From Comamonadaceae bacterium CG_4_10_14_3_um_filter_60_75 (GTDB taxonomy: Bacteria > Pseudomonadota > Gammaproteobacteria > Burkholderiales > Burkholderiaceae_C), in NCBI GenBank assembly GCA_002784245.1, contig PFKL01000129.1, positions 1-7,164 of the forward strand: a stretch of 7,164 bases of DNA, written 5' to 3'. The notes beneath the pieces were generated by a model. The model searched no databases and had not been told where the DNA came from. It was given only the letters and a program-made list of their open reading frames with translations. The position numbers were made by a program, and so were the translations under genes. Below, piece by piece: positions 1 through 5,452 of this stretch; within the stretch, counting starts at the first letter, position 1, and the number at the start of each line of letters is the position of its first letter.

Positions 1-1154
1 TGATGGCCCCGACCGAAATTCTGGCCACCCAGCACTTTGCCAAATTGGTCGGCTGGCTGCATCCGCTGGGCATCACCGTGGCCTGGCTCACCGGCAGCCA
101 AAAGGCCAAAGAGCGGCGCGACATGCTGGCGTTGATTTCCAGTGGCCAGGCGGAGCTGGTGGTGGGCACGCATGCGCTGATTCAAGACAAGGTGCAGTTC
201 AAAGCCCTGGCGCTGGCCATCATCGACGAGCAGCACCGCTTTGGTGTGGCGCAGCGTCTTGCTTTGAGATCAAAGATGATGTCGCAGGCGGCTTCACAAA
301 GTGAGCCAGCATCAGGGGTCGAGCCTCATTTGTTGATGATGACCGCCACTCCTATTCCACGCACGCTGGCCATGAGCTATTACGCTGACCTGGACGTGTC
401 CACCATCGACGAGCTGCCGCCCGGGCGCACGCCGATCATCACCAAAGTGGTCAATGAGGCGCGACGCGACGAAGTCATTGCCCGGATTCGGGGGCAAATC
501 GCGCAAGGTCGGCAAATCTACTGGGTTTGTCCGTTGATTGAAGAAAGCGAAGCGCTGGATTTGACCAACGCCACCGAGACCCATACCCAGCTCAGCGCGG
601 CGCTGCCCGGTGTCATGGTGGGGCTGCTGCATTCACGCATGCCGGTGGCGGAAAAGCAGGCGGTGATGCGCCTGTTCACCAGCGGTCAGCTGGGCGTGCT
701 GGTCAGCACCACGGTGATTGAGGTCGGTGTCGATGTGCCCAATGCGTCGCTGATGGTGATTGAGCACGCCGAGCGCTTTGGCCTGTCGCAATTGCACCAA
801 CTGCGCGGGCGGGTCGGGCGCGGCGCGGCGGCTTCGGCCTGCGTGTTGCTGTACTCCACCGGCGACGCACCGCGCTTGGGCGAGACTGCCCGCGAGCGTT
901 TGCGGGCCATGGCTGAAACCAACGACGGTTTTGAGATTGCCCGGCGTGACCTGGAGATTCGCGGCCCCGGCGAGTTCATGGGTGCGCGCCAGTCAGGTGA
1001 TGCCATGCTGCGCTTTGCCGATGTGAACGAAGACGCCAGACTGTTGGACTGGGCACGCCGAACCGCGCCCCACATGCTCGACCAGTCCCCCGCGCTGGCA
1101 GCACAACATGTGCAGCGCTGGTTGGGTGGCAAGACTGATTTTCTGAAGGCGTAG
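1..1154 (+). CDS. recG: ATP-dependent DNA helicase RecG, C-terminal part (5' end outside the window)
   Basis: RecG is a superfamily 2 helicase that remodels stalled replication forks and branched recombination intermediates in the cytoplasm. The window holds about the last 383 residues of a protein that is near 690 residues in the family; the N-terminal wedge domain and Walker A motif lie upstream. The first complete codon is at base 3 and is internal (MAPTEILA, motif Ia), not a start. Visible motifs, numbered from that codon: VVGTHALI (53-60), the DEQH box in IIDEQHRFGVAQR (73-85), MTATPIPRTLAM (113-124), TTVIEVGVDVPNA (236-248), the QLRGRVGRG arginine-finger motif (266-274), and the RecG-specific tail RRDLEIRGPGEFMGARQSG (314-332). 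A roughly 19-residue linker (90-108, bases 270-326) between motifs II and III has AT-richer codons (AGA, TCA, AGT, CCA) than its surroundings. The gene ends 19 bases from the stop of the convergent CBS gene. Identity is certain from the motifs. Confidence 0.97.
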   Translation, partial: MAPTEILATQHFAKLVGWLHPLGITVAWLTGSQKAKERRDMLALISSGQAELVVGTHALIQDKVQFKALALAIIDEQHRFGVAQRLALRSKMMSQAASQSEPASGVEPHLLMMTATPIPRTLAMSYYADLDVSTIDELPPGRTPIITKVVNEARRDEVIARIRGQIAQGRQIYWVCPLIEESEALDLTNATETHTQLSAALPGVMVGLLHSRMPVAEKQAVMRLFTSGQLGVLVSTTVIEVGVDVPNASLMVIEHAERFGLSQLHQLRGRVGRGAAASACVLLYSTGDAPRLGETARERLRAMAETNDGFEIARRDLEIRGPGEFMGARQSGDAMLRFADVNEDARLLDWARRTAPHMLDQSPALAAQHVQRWLGGKTDFLKA

Positions 1155-1173
1155 CGCAAGCGCGACCAGCAAC

Positions 1174-1596
1174 TTACTGGTAGTGCACCCGGCGGCGCTC
1201 GTCTGTGATGAACTCGTCCAGATCGGGGTCCATGGCGTTGCGCGACGAGATGATGCCGATCGCGTGGCCGTGCTCCATCACCGGCACATGACGAAACCCG
1301 TTTTCCTGCATGATCACCAGCGCATGCCCGTAAGACTGATCGGCCGAGAGGGTTTTGACCTCGGTGGTCATCACGTCTCGCAGCAGGGTTGTTTTTGGCT
1401 CCAGGCCTTTGGCGATGACGCGAAACACCAGGTCACGCTCGGTGAAAATGCCCACCAGTTGATCGTCGGTCACGATCAGGATCGCCCCGGTGTTTTTGCC
1501 CGCCATCAGCCGCGCCGCCTGCGCTACGGTTTTGTCGGGTGAAACGGCCAGAAATTTCTTGCGCTCCATGACGGATTTAATGGGTAGGTCAAACAT
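1174..1596 (-). CDS. Small protein made of a CBS-domain pair (hypoxia/signal-transduction type)
   Basis: A 140-residue cytoplasmic protein consisting almost only of two CBS domains (about residues 7-60 and 75-128), a module that binds adenine nucleotides such as AMP, ATP or S-adenosylmethionine. Each repeat ends in the usual signature: GIFTERDL (49-56) and GIISSRNA (114-121). There is no fused catalytic domain, membrane segment or signal peptide, so its ligand and partner cannot be told from sequence. The ATG at 1596 was chosen because AGGAGA lies six bases upstream (1603-1608) and the protein then begins MFDLPIKSVM, typical of stand-alone CBS proteins; an in-frame TTG at 1626 would put the ribosome site inside the gene. 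It is transcribed divergently from oxyR and convergently with recG. An FNR-like palindrome upstream suggests induction at low oxygen, which fits known oxygen-limitation control of some stand-alone CBS proteins. Confidence 0.93.
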   Translation of the reverse strand: MFDLPIKSVMERKKFLAVSPDKTVAQAARLMAGKNTGAILIVTDDQLVGIFTERDLVFRVIAKGLEPKTTLLRDVMTTEVKTLSADQSYGHALVIMQENGFRHVPVMEHGHAIGIISSRNAMDPDLDEFITDERRRVHYQ

Positions 1597-1602
1597 GGCG
1601 AT

Positions 1603-1621
1603 TCTCCTGGCGGCAATCCTA
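1603..1621 (-). promoter_or_regulatory. Candidate -10 element and Shine-Dalgarno of the CBS gene
   Basis: Read on the - strand, TAGGAT (1621 to 1616) resembles a sigma-70 -10 box with four of six matches. AGGAGA (1608 to 1603) is a strong ribosome-binding site six bases before the ATG at 1596. If the -10 is real, transcription would start near 1609 and the leader would be only about 13 bases. The ribosome site is convincing; the -10 is supported mainly by its spacing from the FNR-like box. Confidence 0.5.
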
Positions 1622-1642
1622 GCCAACGGCCGCGCGGGTTCT

Positions 1643-1656
1643 TTGATTTAAATCAG
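1643..1656 (-). promoter_or_regulatory. FNR/Anr-like operator upstream of the CBS gene
   Basis: The sequence TTGAT-TTAA-ATCAG matches nine of the ten defined bases of the FNR consensus TTGAT-N4-ATCAA and contains a perfect 12-base palindrome, TGATTTAAATCA (1644-1655). Its centre (between 1649 and 1650) is about 40.5 bases upstream of the start site predicted from the -10 at 1616-1621, essentially the class II activator position (-41.5). It is 90 bases from the oxyR start, so an effect on oxyR is also possible. The match is seen directly; the regulator is inferred. Confidence 0.55.
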
Positions 1657-1665
1657 GCGCACTGA

Positions 1666-1686
1666 GCAAAAACCGGATGTTTTTGC
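1666..1686. repeat. Perfect dyad GCAAAAA-N7-TTTTTGC in the oxyR/CBS divergent region
   Basis: Two perfect 7-base arms, GCAAAAA (1666-1672) and TTTTTGC (1680-1686), flank CCGGATG. The centre is 57 bases before the oxyR start. The form suits a dimeric regulator site, for instance for OxyR itself, which like most LysR proteins commonly autoregulates, but it lacks the ATAG/CTAT spacing of the classic OxyR site. As RNA it would be an A/U-rich stem with no following U tract, so a terminator is unlikely. The dyad is certain and its function unknown. Confidence 0.45.
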
Positions 1687-1739
1687 GACAAGGGCGCGCT
1701 GCTGCGGCTGGCTTGCCGATCTGATAGGACAATACGCGC

Positions 1740-2693
1740 ATGACCCTGACTGAATTGAAATACATTGTGGCGGTGGCGCGGGAGCGCCATTTTGGCAAGG
1801 CGGCTGAGGCCTGTTATGTGTCGCAGCCCACCTTGTCGGTAGCTGTCAAAAAGCTTGAAGAAGAACTCGACGTCAAACTTTTTGAGCGCAGCGCCAATGA
1901 GGTGTCTGTGACAGCACTGGGGGAAGACATCGTGCGCCAGGCGCAAAGTGTGCTGGAGCAGGCGGCCAACATCAAGGAAATCGCCAAGCGTGGCAAAAAC
2001 CCGTTGAGCGGTTCATTGGCTCTGGGGGTGATTTACACCATCAGCCCGTATTTGCTGCCCGATCTGGTGCGGCAAATGATTCATCGCACCCCGGAAATGC
2101 CGTTGATGCTGCAGGAAAACTTTACCGTCAAGCTGCTGGAGATGCTGCGCACAGGCGAGATTGATTGCGCGATTCTGGCCGAGCCGTTTCCTGATGCCGG
2201 ACTGGCGATTGCACCCTTGTACGACGAGCCATTCCTGGCGGCGGTGCCCAGCAACCACCCGCTGGCCAAGCAAATTGATGTCAGCACCGAACAACTCAAA
2301 AATGAAACGATGTTGCTGCTCGGCGCCGGGCACTGCTTTCGTGATCATGTGCTGGAGGCATGCCCCGAATTTGCCCGCTTTTCCAGCAATGCTGAGGGTA
2401 TTCGCAAGAGCTTTGAGGGTTCCTCGCTGGAAACCATCAAGCATATGGTGGCCGCAGGCATGGGGGTGACGCTGGTGCCGCGCCTGAGCGTGCCCAAAGA
2501 GGCGCTGGAAGCCAAGCCCAGGCGCAAGCGCGACGAAGAGCCGTTCATCAAGTATCTGCCCTTCGCTGGCGATCCGCCCAAGCGTCGTGTGGTGCTGGCC
2601 TGGCGGCGCAGCTTTACCCGCTACGAGGCGATTGCCGCTCTGCGCAACGCCATTTACGCCTGTGAGCTGCCAGGTGTGACACGTTTGTCCTGA
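1740..2693 (+). CDS. oxyR: Hydrogen-peroxide-sensing LysR-family regulator OxyR
   Basis: OxyR is a cytoplasmic DNA-binding regulator that forms an intramolecular disulfide on meeting peroxide and then activates defence genes. The 317-residue protein has the LysR winged helix-turn-helix at the N-terminus (MTLTELKYIV..., AEACYVSQPTLSVAVKKLE around 22-40) and a two-lobe sensor domain. The redox pair falls at Cys199 and Cys208 (GAGHCFRDHVLEACPE), the same numbers as in the E. coli protein, with His198 beside the peroxidatic cysteine and Thr100 and Thr129 at positions implicated in peroxide binding in homologues. Cys25 and Cys143 also match E. coli; Cys308 appears extra. The ATG at 1740 is preceded by AGGA (1726-1729) with a 10-base spacer. 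The gene lies divergent from the CBS gene and just upstream of a heme peroxidase and ubiA, probably as one transcription unit. No convincing -35/-10 pair was found. Confidence 0.96.
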   Translation: MTLTELKYIVAVARERHFGKAAEACYVSQPTLSVAVKKLEEELDVKLFERSANEVSVTALGEDIVRQAQSVLEQAANIKEIAKRGKNPLSGSLALGVIYTISPYLLPDLVRQMIHRTPEMPLMLQENFTVKLLEMLRTGEIDCAILAEPFPDAGLAIAPLYDEPFLAAVPSNHPLAKQIDVSTEQLKNETMLLLGAGHCFRDHVLEACPEFARFSSNAEGIRKSFEGSSLETIKHMVAAGMGVTLVPRLSVPKEALEAKPRRKRDEEPFIKYLPFAGDPPKRRVVLAWRRSFTRYEAIAALRNAIYACELPGVTRLS

Positions 2694-2717
2694 CTTTTTC
2701 TGAGTTGAGGCCTTGCC

Positions 2718-3629
2718 ATGGATCTTGTTCAAGCTGCGTTATTGGCGGATGTTCCCGTCCTCGGTCGTTACCTGTTTTTTGACCTGACGGGTGCGCCTGT
2801 TGCGACCTTGCGTGAGAGTCTGGATCGATTAAACGCGCTGATCGGCACTGAGGCCGATACGTCGATGGTGGTCGGTTTGGAGGCAGGCCTGGTTCGGGCG
2901 TTGGGGGCCAAGGTGCCTGGCTTGCATTCCTTTGCGGCATTGACGGGCCCGGTCGTGTCCATTCCCAGCACGCCGGTAGCCCTATTGTGCTGGCTACGGG
3001 GGAGCGACCGGGGTGAGCTGATTCACCAGACGCGTCGGGTGCAGTCGGCATTGACTCCTGCGCTGTTGTTGACCCATTTGGTCGATGCCTTTCGGCACGG
3101 CCAGGGGCCCAACGGACACGGGCGTGACCTGACTGGCTATGAGGACGGCACGGAAAACCCCACTGGCGACACGGCCAGACAAGCCGCCTTGCTGCAGGGC
3201 GCTGGCCCGGGGCTTGATGGCAGCAGCTTCATGGCAGTTCAGCAGTGGCTGCATGACCTGGATGCGTTTGATGCCATGAGCACCCTGGCGCAAGACCACA
3301 TGGTGGGACGCAGGCGTGTGGATAACGAGGAGTTGGAAGACGCGCCTGAATCGGCCCATGTCAAACGCACTGCGCAGGAGAGTTTTACGCCCGAAGCCTT
3401 TTTGCTGCGCCGTTCCATGCCGTGGGCCGCTGGCACGCAGGCGGGGCTGATGTTTGTAGCGTTTGGCAAATCATTTGACGCGTTTGAGGCGCAGCTGCGC
3501 CGCATGGTCGGGCTCGAAGAGGGTGTGGTGGATGCGCTGTTTGGCGTTTCCAAACCCGTTACCAGCGCGTATTTCTGGTGTCCGCCCATGCGTGGTGGGC
3601 AGCTGGATTTGCGTCAGCTGGGCCTGTAG
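2718..3629 (+). CDS. DyP-type heme peroxidase (YfeX-like, class B)
   Basis: This 303-residue protein belongs to the dye-decolorizing peroxidase superfamily, which uses heme and hydrogen peroxide to oxidise various substrates. Visible active-site features are the GXXDG motif GYEDGTENP with Asp143, a probable proximal heme ligand His214 in ESAHVKRT, and the distal arginine Arg231 in LLRRSMPW, with Ser233 where some class B enzymes carry Asn. The R-x-S-x-P pattern matches YfeX. The VGRRRVDNEELED stretch (206-218 region) is also typical of that branch. No Tat or Sec signal is present, so it should be cytoplasmic, and I see no encapsulin-targeting tail. The ATG at 2718 has GAGG at 2707-2710 with a 7-base spacer. 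It starts 24 bases after oxyR and ends 15 bases before ubiA, suggesting co-transcription and a role in peroxide removal. The physiological substrate is unknown; a porphyrinogen-oxidising role is debated for YfeX. Confidence 0.92.
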   Translation: MDLVQAALLADVPVLGRYLFFDLTGAPVATLRESLDRLNALIGTEADTSMVVGLEAGLVRALGAKVPGLHSFAALTGPVVSIPSTPVALLCWLRGSDRGELIHQTRRVQSALTPALLLTHLVDAFRHGQGPNGHGRDLTGYEDGTENPTGDTARQAALLQGAGPGLDGSSFMAVQQWLHDLDAFDAMSTLAQDHMVGRRRVDNEELEDAPESAHVKRTAQESFTPEAFLLRRSMPWAAGTQAGLMFVAFGKSFDAFEAQLRRMVGLEEGVVDALFGVSKPVTSAYFWCPPMRGGQLDLRQLGL

Positions 3630-3644
3630 CCGGAGAGCAGGAAA

Positions 3645-4508
3645 ATGCGTTGGAAAAAAAAGTGGTGTTTGTACCTGGCCTTGATCCGCTGGGATCGTCC
3701 TGCCGGTTGGTTATTGCTGCTGTGGCCTACACTGGGCGCGTTGTGGGTGGCTGCAGAGGGTTTCCCGGGCTGGCATTTACTGGCTATTTTTGTCGTTGGC
3801 ACGATCCTGATGCGCAGCGCCGGATGCTGTATCAACGACGTCGCCGACCGCGAGTTTGATCGCCACGTCAAGCGCACCGCGCAGCGGCCGGTGACCAGCG
3901 GTGCGTTGTCGGTGAAAGAAGCACTGGCTGTGGGTGCAATGCTGGCGCTGGCGGCCTTTGCGCTGGTGCTCACCACCAACCGGCTTACCATCGCGTTGTC
4001 TTTCATCGCCTTGGCCGTGACGCTGGTCTACCCCTATGCCAAGCGTTTTGTGTCCATGCCGCAAGCCGTCTTGGGCGTGGCGTTCGGCATGGGAATTCCA
4101 ATGGCGTTTGCCGCCGTTCAGGGCCAGGTGCCGCCGCTGGCCTGGGTGCTGATGCTGGGCAACCTATTTTGGGTGCTGGCCTATGACACCGAGTACGCCA
4201 TGGTCGACCGCGACGACGACCTCAAGATTGGGATCAAGACCTCGGCTATCACGCTGGGCCATTGGGATGTGCCCGTGGTGTTGTTGTGCTACCTTGGCTT
4301 TATAACAATTTGGGCTCTAGCCCTTATGCAATATGCGCTAGGAGCTCTCTTTGTAGTAGCGTGCGGCATCGCCGTTGCGCAGGCAGCCTGGCATTACACC
4401 CTGATACGCGGTCGCACGCGTGACGGGTGTTTCAAGGCGTTTCGTCTCAACCACTGGCTGGGCATGACGGTATTTGCCGGCATCGCGCTGGGCTTTGCCA
4501 GCGCATAG
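3645..4508 (+). CDS. ubiA: 4-hydroxybenzoate polyprenyltransferase (ubiquinone synthesis)
   Basis: UbiA is an inner-membrane enzyme that joins a polyprenyl chain to 4-hydroxybenzoate, the membrane-committing step of ubiquinone synthesis. The 287-residue protein is of normal length and rich in hydrophobic helices. Both aspartate-rich magnesium/diphosphate motifs are present: NDVADREFD (64-72; N64, D65, D68, D72) and DTEYAMVDRDDD (181-192). The N-terminal RWDRPAGWLLLLWPT segment is characteristic. The ATG at 3645 has GGAG at 3632-3635 with a 9-base spacer, 15 bases after the peroxidase stop. Codons 4-6 lie in a run of eight A bases (3654-3661). Residues 219-238 (about 4299-4358) use rare codons and resemble an interspersed repeat (see that entry), yet the frame is intact and both catalytic motifs lie before it, so the enzyme is probably active. 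It converges on proC with 22 bases between the stops. Confidence 0.96.
   Translation: MRWKKKWCLYLALIRWDRPAGWLLLLWPTLGALWVAAEGFPGWHLLAIFVVGTILMRSAGCCINDVADREFDRHVKRTAQRPVTSGALSVKEALAVGAMLALAAFALVLTTNRLTIALSFIALAVTLVYPYAKRFVSMPQAVLGVAFGMGIPMAFAAVQGQVPPLAWVLMLGNLFWVLAYDTEYAMVDRDDDLKIGIKTSAITLGHWDVPVVLLCYLGFITIWALALMQYALGALFVVACGIAVAQAAWHYTLIRGRTRDGCFKAFRLNHWLGMTVFAGIALGFASA
4302..4360. repeat. Repeat-like, AT-richer in-frame segment within ubiA
   Basis: This stretch of about 59 bases uses codons that are rare elsewhere in the window (ATA, ACA, CTA twice, CTT, CTC, GGA, GTA twice) and encodes TIWALALMQYALGALFVV, in the C-terminal membrane half of UbiA. It contains a perfect inverted repeat GGGCT-CT-AGCCC (4312-4323) followed by TTAT and later GCGCTAG (4335-4341). 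The order of these elements resembles a short interspersed element that I recall from Rhodoferax/Polaromonas-type genomes. That resemblance is from memory and was not searched. UbiA length is normal, so if the element was inserted it replaced or was trimmed to fit. Confidence 0.4.
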
Positions 4509-4530
4509 CAACCGGATCCGAATAAAAAAC

Positions 4531-5346
4531 TCAGGCCGCGCCAAACTCGTCGCCGAGTTCCTTGGCGCGCTCACGGGCGGCGTACATGGCGTCGATAAAC
4601 AGGGCCCGCACGTCGTTGTCTTCCATGCTGGAAATGGCGGCAAAGGTGGTGCCACCTTTGGAGGTGACACGTTGGCGCAGCACTTGAGGGGCGTCGGTGG
4701 AGGCTTGCGCCAGGGCGCTTGCCCCGGCAAAGGTGGCGACTGCCAGCTGCTGCGCCTGCTCACGGCTCAGACCCATTTCGGTGCCGGCCATGGTCATGGC
4801 TTCCATGAAGTAAAACACATAAGCCGGGCCGGAGCCCGAGAGCGCGGTGACCACGTCGAGCTTGTCCTCGGTATCGAACCAGAGTGATTCGCCGGTGGTG
4901 GCGATGATCTGACTGACACGATCCCGATCGGCTTGGGACGCGCCAGCACGGGCAAACAGCCCGGTGATGCCTTTGCCCACCAGCGCTGGCGTATTGGGCA
5001 TGGCGCGCACGACGCGCTCGGTACCCAGCCAGGTAGCGATGCTGTCGCTGCAAATGCCCGCAGCCACGCTCAGGTGCAAGGCCTGGGCTGTATGCGCAGC
5101 AACCGCCAACGCCGCGTCCTTGAAAGTCTGGGGCTTGACCGCCCAGATCACCAGGCTGGCGTTACGCAGCGTCGCAGCGGGAGCCGCTTGGGCCTGAATG
5201 CCAAAGTTGGCAAGCAATTTGTCACGTGCCTCGGCAGCGGGCTCGACAACGTCTATCGTGTTCGCAGAGATGCCTTGCTTGATTAGGCCGCTGATAATGG
5301 CGCTGGCCATGTTGCCGCCGCCAATAAATGCTATGCGCTCGCTCAT
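4531..5346 (-). CDS. proC: Pyrroline-5-carboxylate reductase (last step of proline synthesis)
   Basis: ProC reduces 1-pyrroline-5-carboxylate to proline with NAD(P)H in the cytoplasm. The 271-residue protein has normal length and all family marks: the N-terminal dinucleotide-binding loop FIGGGNMA (7-14), WAVKPQ (68-73), RAMPNTPALVGKG (114-126), and the C-terminal dimerisation/substrate region with ALSGSGPAYVF (168-178) and VTSKGGTT (227-234). The ATG at 5346 is the natural start, placing the glycine-rich loop at residue 9, although no clear Shine-Dalgarno sequence precedes it. Instead a perfect hexamer inverted repeat begins nine bases upstream (5356-5371). It is downstream of glpK on the same strand with a 106-base gap, so its own promoter is likely there. 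It lacks the yggS-type partner gene often found next to proC. The stop converges on ubiA. Confidence 0.97.
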   Translation of the reverse strand: MSERIAFIGGGNMASAIISGLIKQGISANTIDVVEPAAEARDKLLANFGIQAQAAPAATLRNASLVIWAVKPQTFKDAALAVAAHTAQALHLSVAAGICSDSIATWLGTERVVRAMPNTPALVGKGITGLFARAGASQADRDRVSQIIATTGESLWFDTEDKLDVVTALSGSGPAYVFYFMEAMTMAGTEMGLSREQAQQLAVATFAGASALAQASTDAPQVLRQRVTSKGGTTFAAISSMEDNDVRALFIDAMYAARERAKELGDEFGAA

Positions 5347-5355
5347 GAGTTGCGT

Positions 5356-5371
5356 GCAGTGGTCACACTGC
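5356..5371 (-). repeat. Inverted repeat just upstream of the proC start
   Basis: GCAGTG (5356-5361) and CACTGC (5366-5371) are perfect complements around a four-base centre. The right arm ends nine bases before the proC ATG, where a ribosome-binding site would be expected but is not obvious. It could be a small leader hairpin affecting translation or a protein-binding dyad over the proC transcription start. A weak TTGGTA/TTCAAT promoter candidate (- strand, 5404-5399 and 5379-5374, 19-base spacer) would put the start inside it. Function is not established. Confidence 0.35.
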
Positions 5372-5400
5372 CTATTGAATGTTGGAAGGGCTGCAGTTTA

Positions 5401-5427
5401 CCAACGGCGTCGTTGGACTGTCGTTGG
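5401..5427. repeat. Inverted repeat CCAACG/CGTTGG with a helically phased direct repeat
   Basis: CCAACG (5401-5406) and CGTTGG (5411-5416) form a perfect inverted repeat with a four-base loop. The right arm is part of GTCGTTGG (5409-5416), which recurs exactly at 5420-5427, an 11-base period or about one helical turn. It lies in the glpK-proC gap, about 55-80 bases upstream of the proC start, overlapping the weak -35 candidate. No U tract follows on the - strand, so it is not an intrinsic terminator of glpK. A regulator site is possible. Confidence 0.35.
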
Positions 5428-5452
5428 CTTTGGATTTTTTGAGGTGAAACAC

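Noticed and set aside
262..275. CTTTGA-GA-TCAAAG inverted repeat
   Set aside because: It lies inside recG coding sequence with no promoter context, and such short dyads are expected by chance.
1597..1626. Longer start (TTG at 1626) for the CBS gene
   Set aside because: It would place the strong AGGAGA ribosome site inside the coding region and add ten residues (MARIAARRIA) absent from the domain; the ATG at 1596 is well supported.
1721..1740. Classic OxyR operator overlapping the oxyR start (GATAGG with ATAG at 1724-1727)
   Set aside because: Only one ATAG quarter-site is present; the CTAT partners at the expected spacing are missing.
2013..2732. Long antisense open frame across oxyR
   Set aside because: It is opposite a well-conserved gene, rich in His/Gln/Arg as antisense frames of GC-rich genes are, and shows no family motif.
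3590..3629. Encapsulin-targeting tail on the DyP peroxidase
   Set aside because: The C-terminus ends with the normal domain close (GGQLDLRQLGL) without the extended flexible linker and LGIGSL-type motif, and no encapsulin gene is nearby.
3578..3859. Open frame overlapping the end of the peroxidase gene and the start of ubiA
   Set aside because: It is a shadow frame: no ribosome site, low-complexity composition and no recognisable domain, while both overlapped genes are clearly real.
4509..4530. Terminator between convergent ubiA and proC (CGGATCCG at 4513-4520 next to an A-rich run)
   Set aside because: The palindrome has no loop and is only 8 bases, and the A/T run is on the wrong side for a U tract on the + strand and precedes the palindrome on the - strand.
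5347..5452. Intrinsic terminator after glpK
   Set aside because: The - strand A-rich run precedes the inverted repeat and no U tract follows it.
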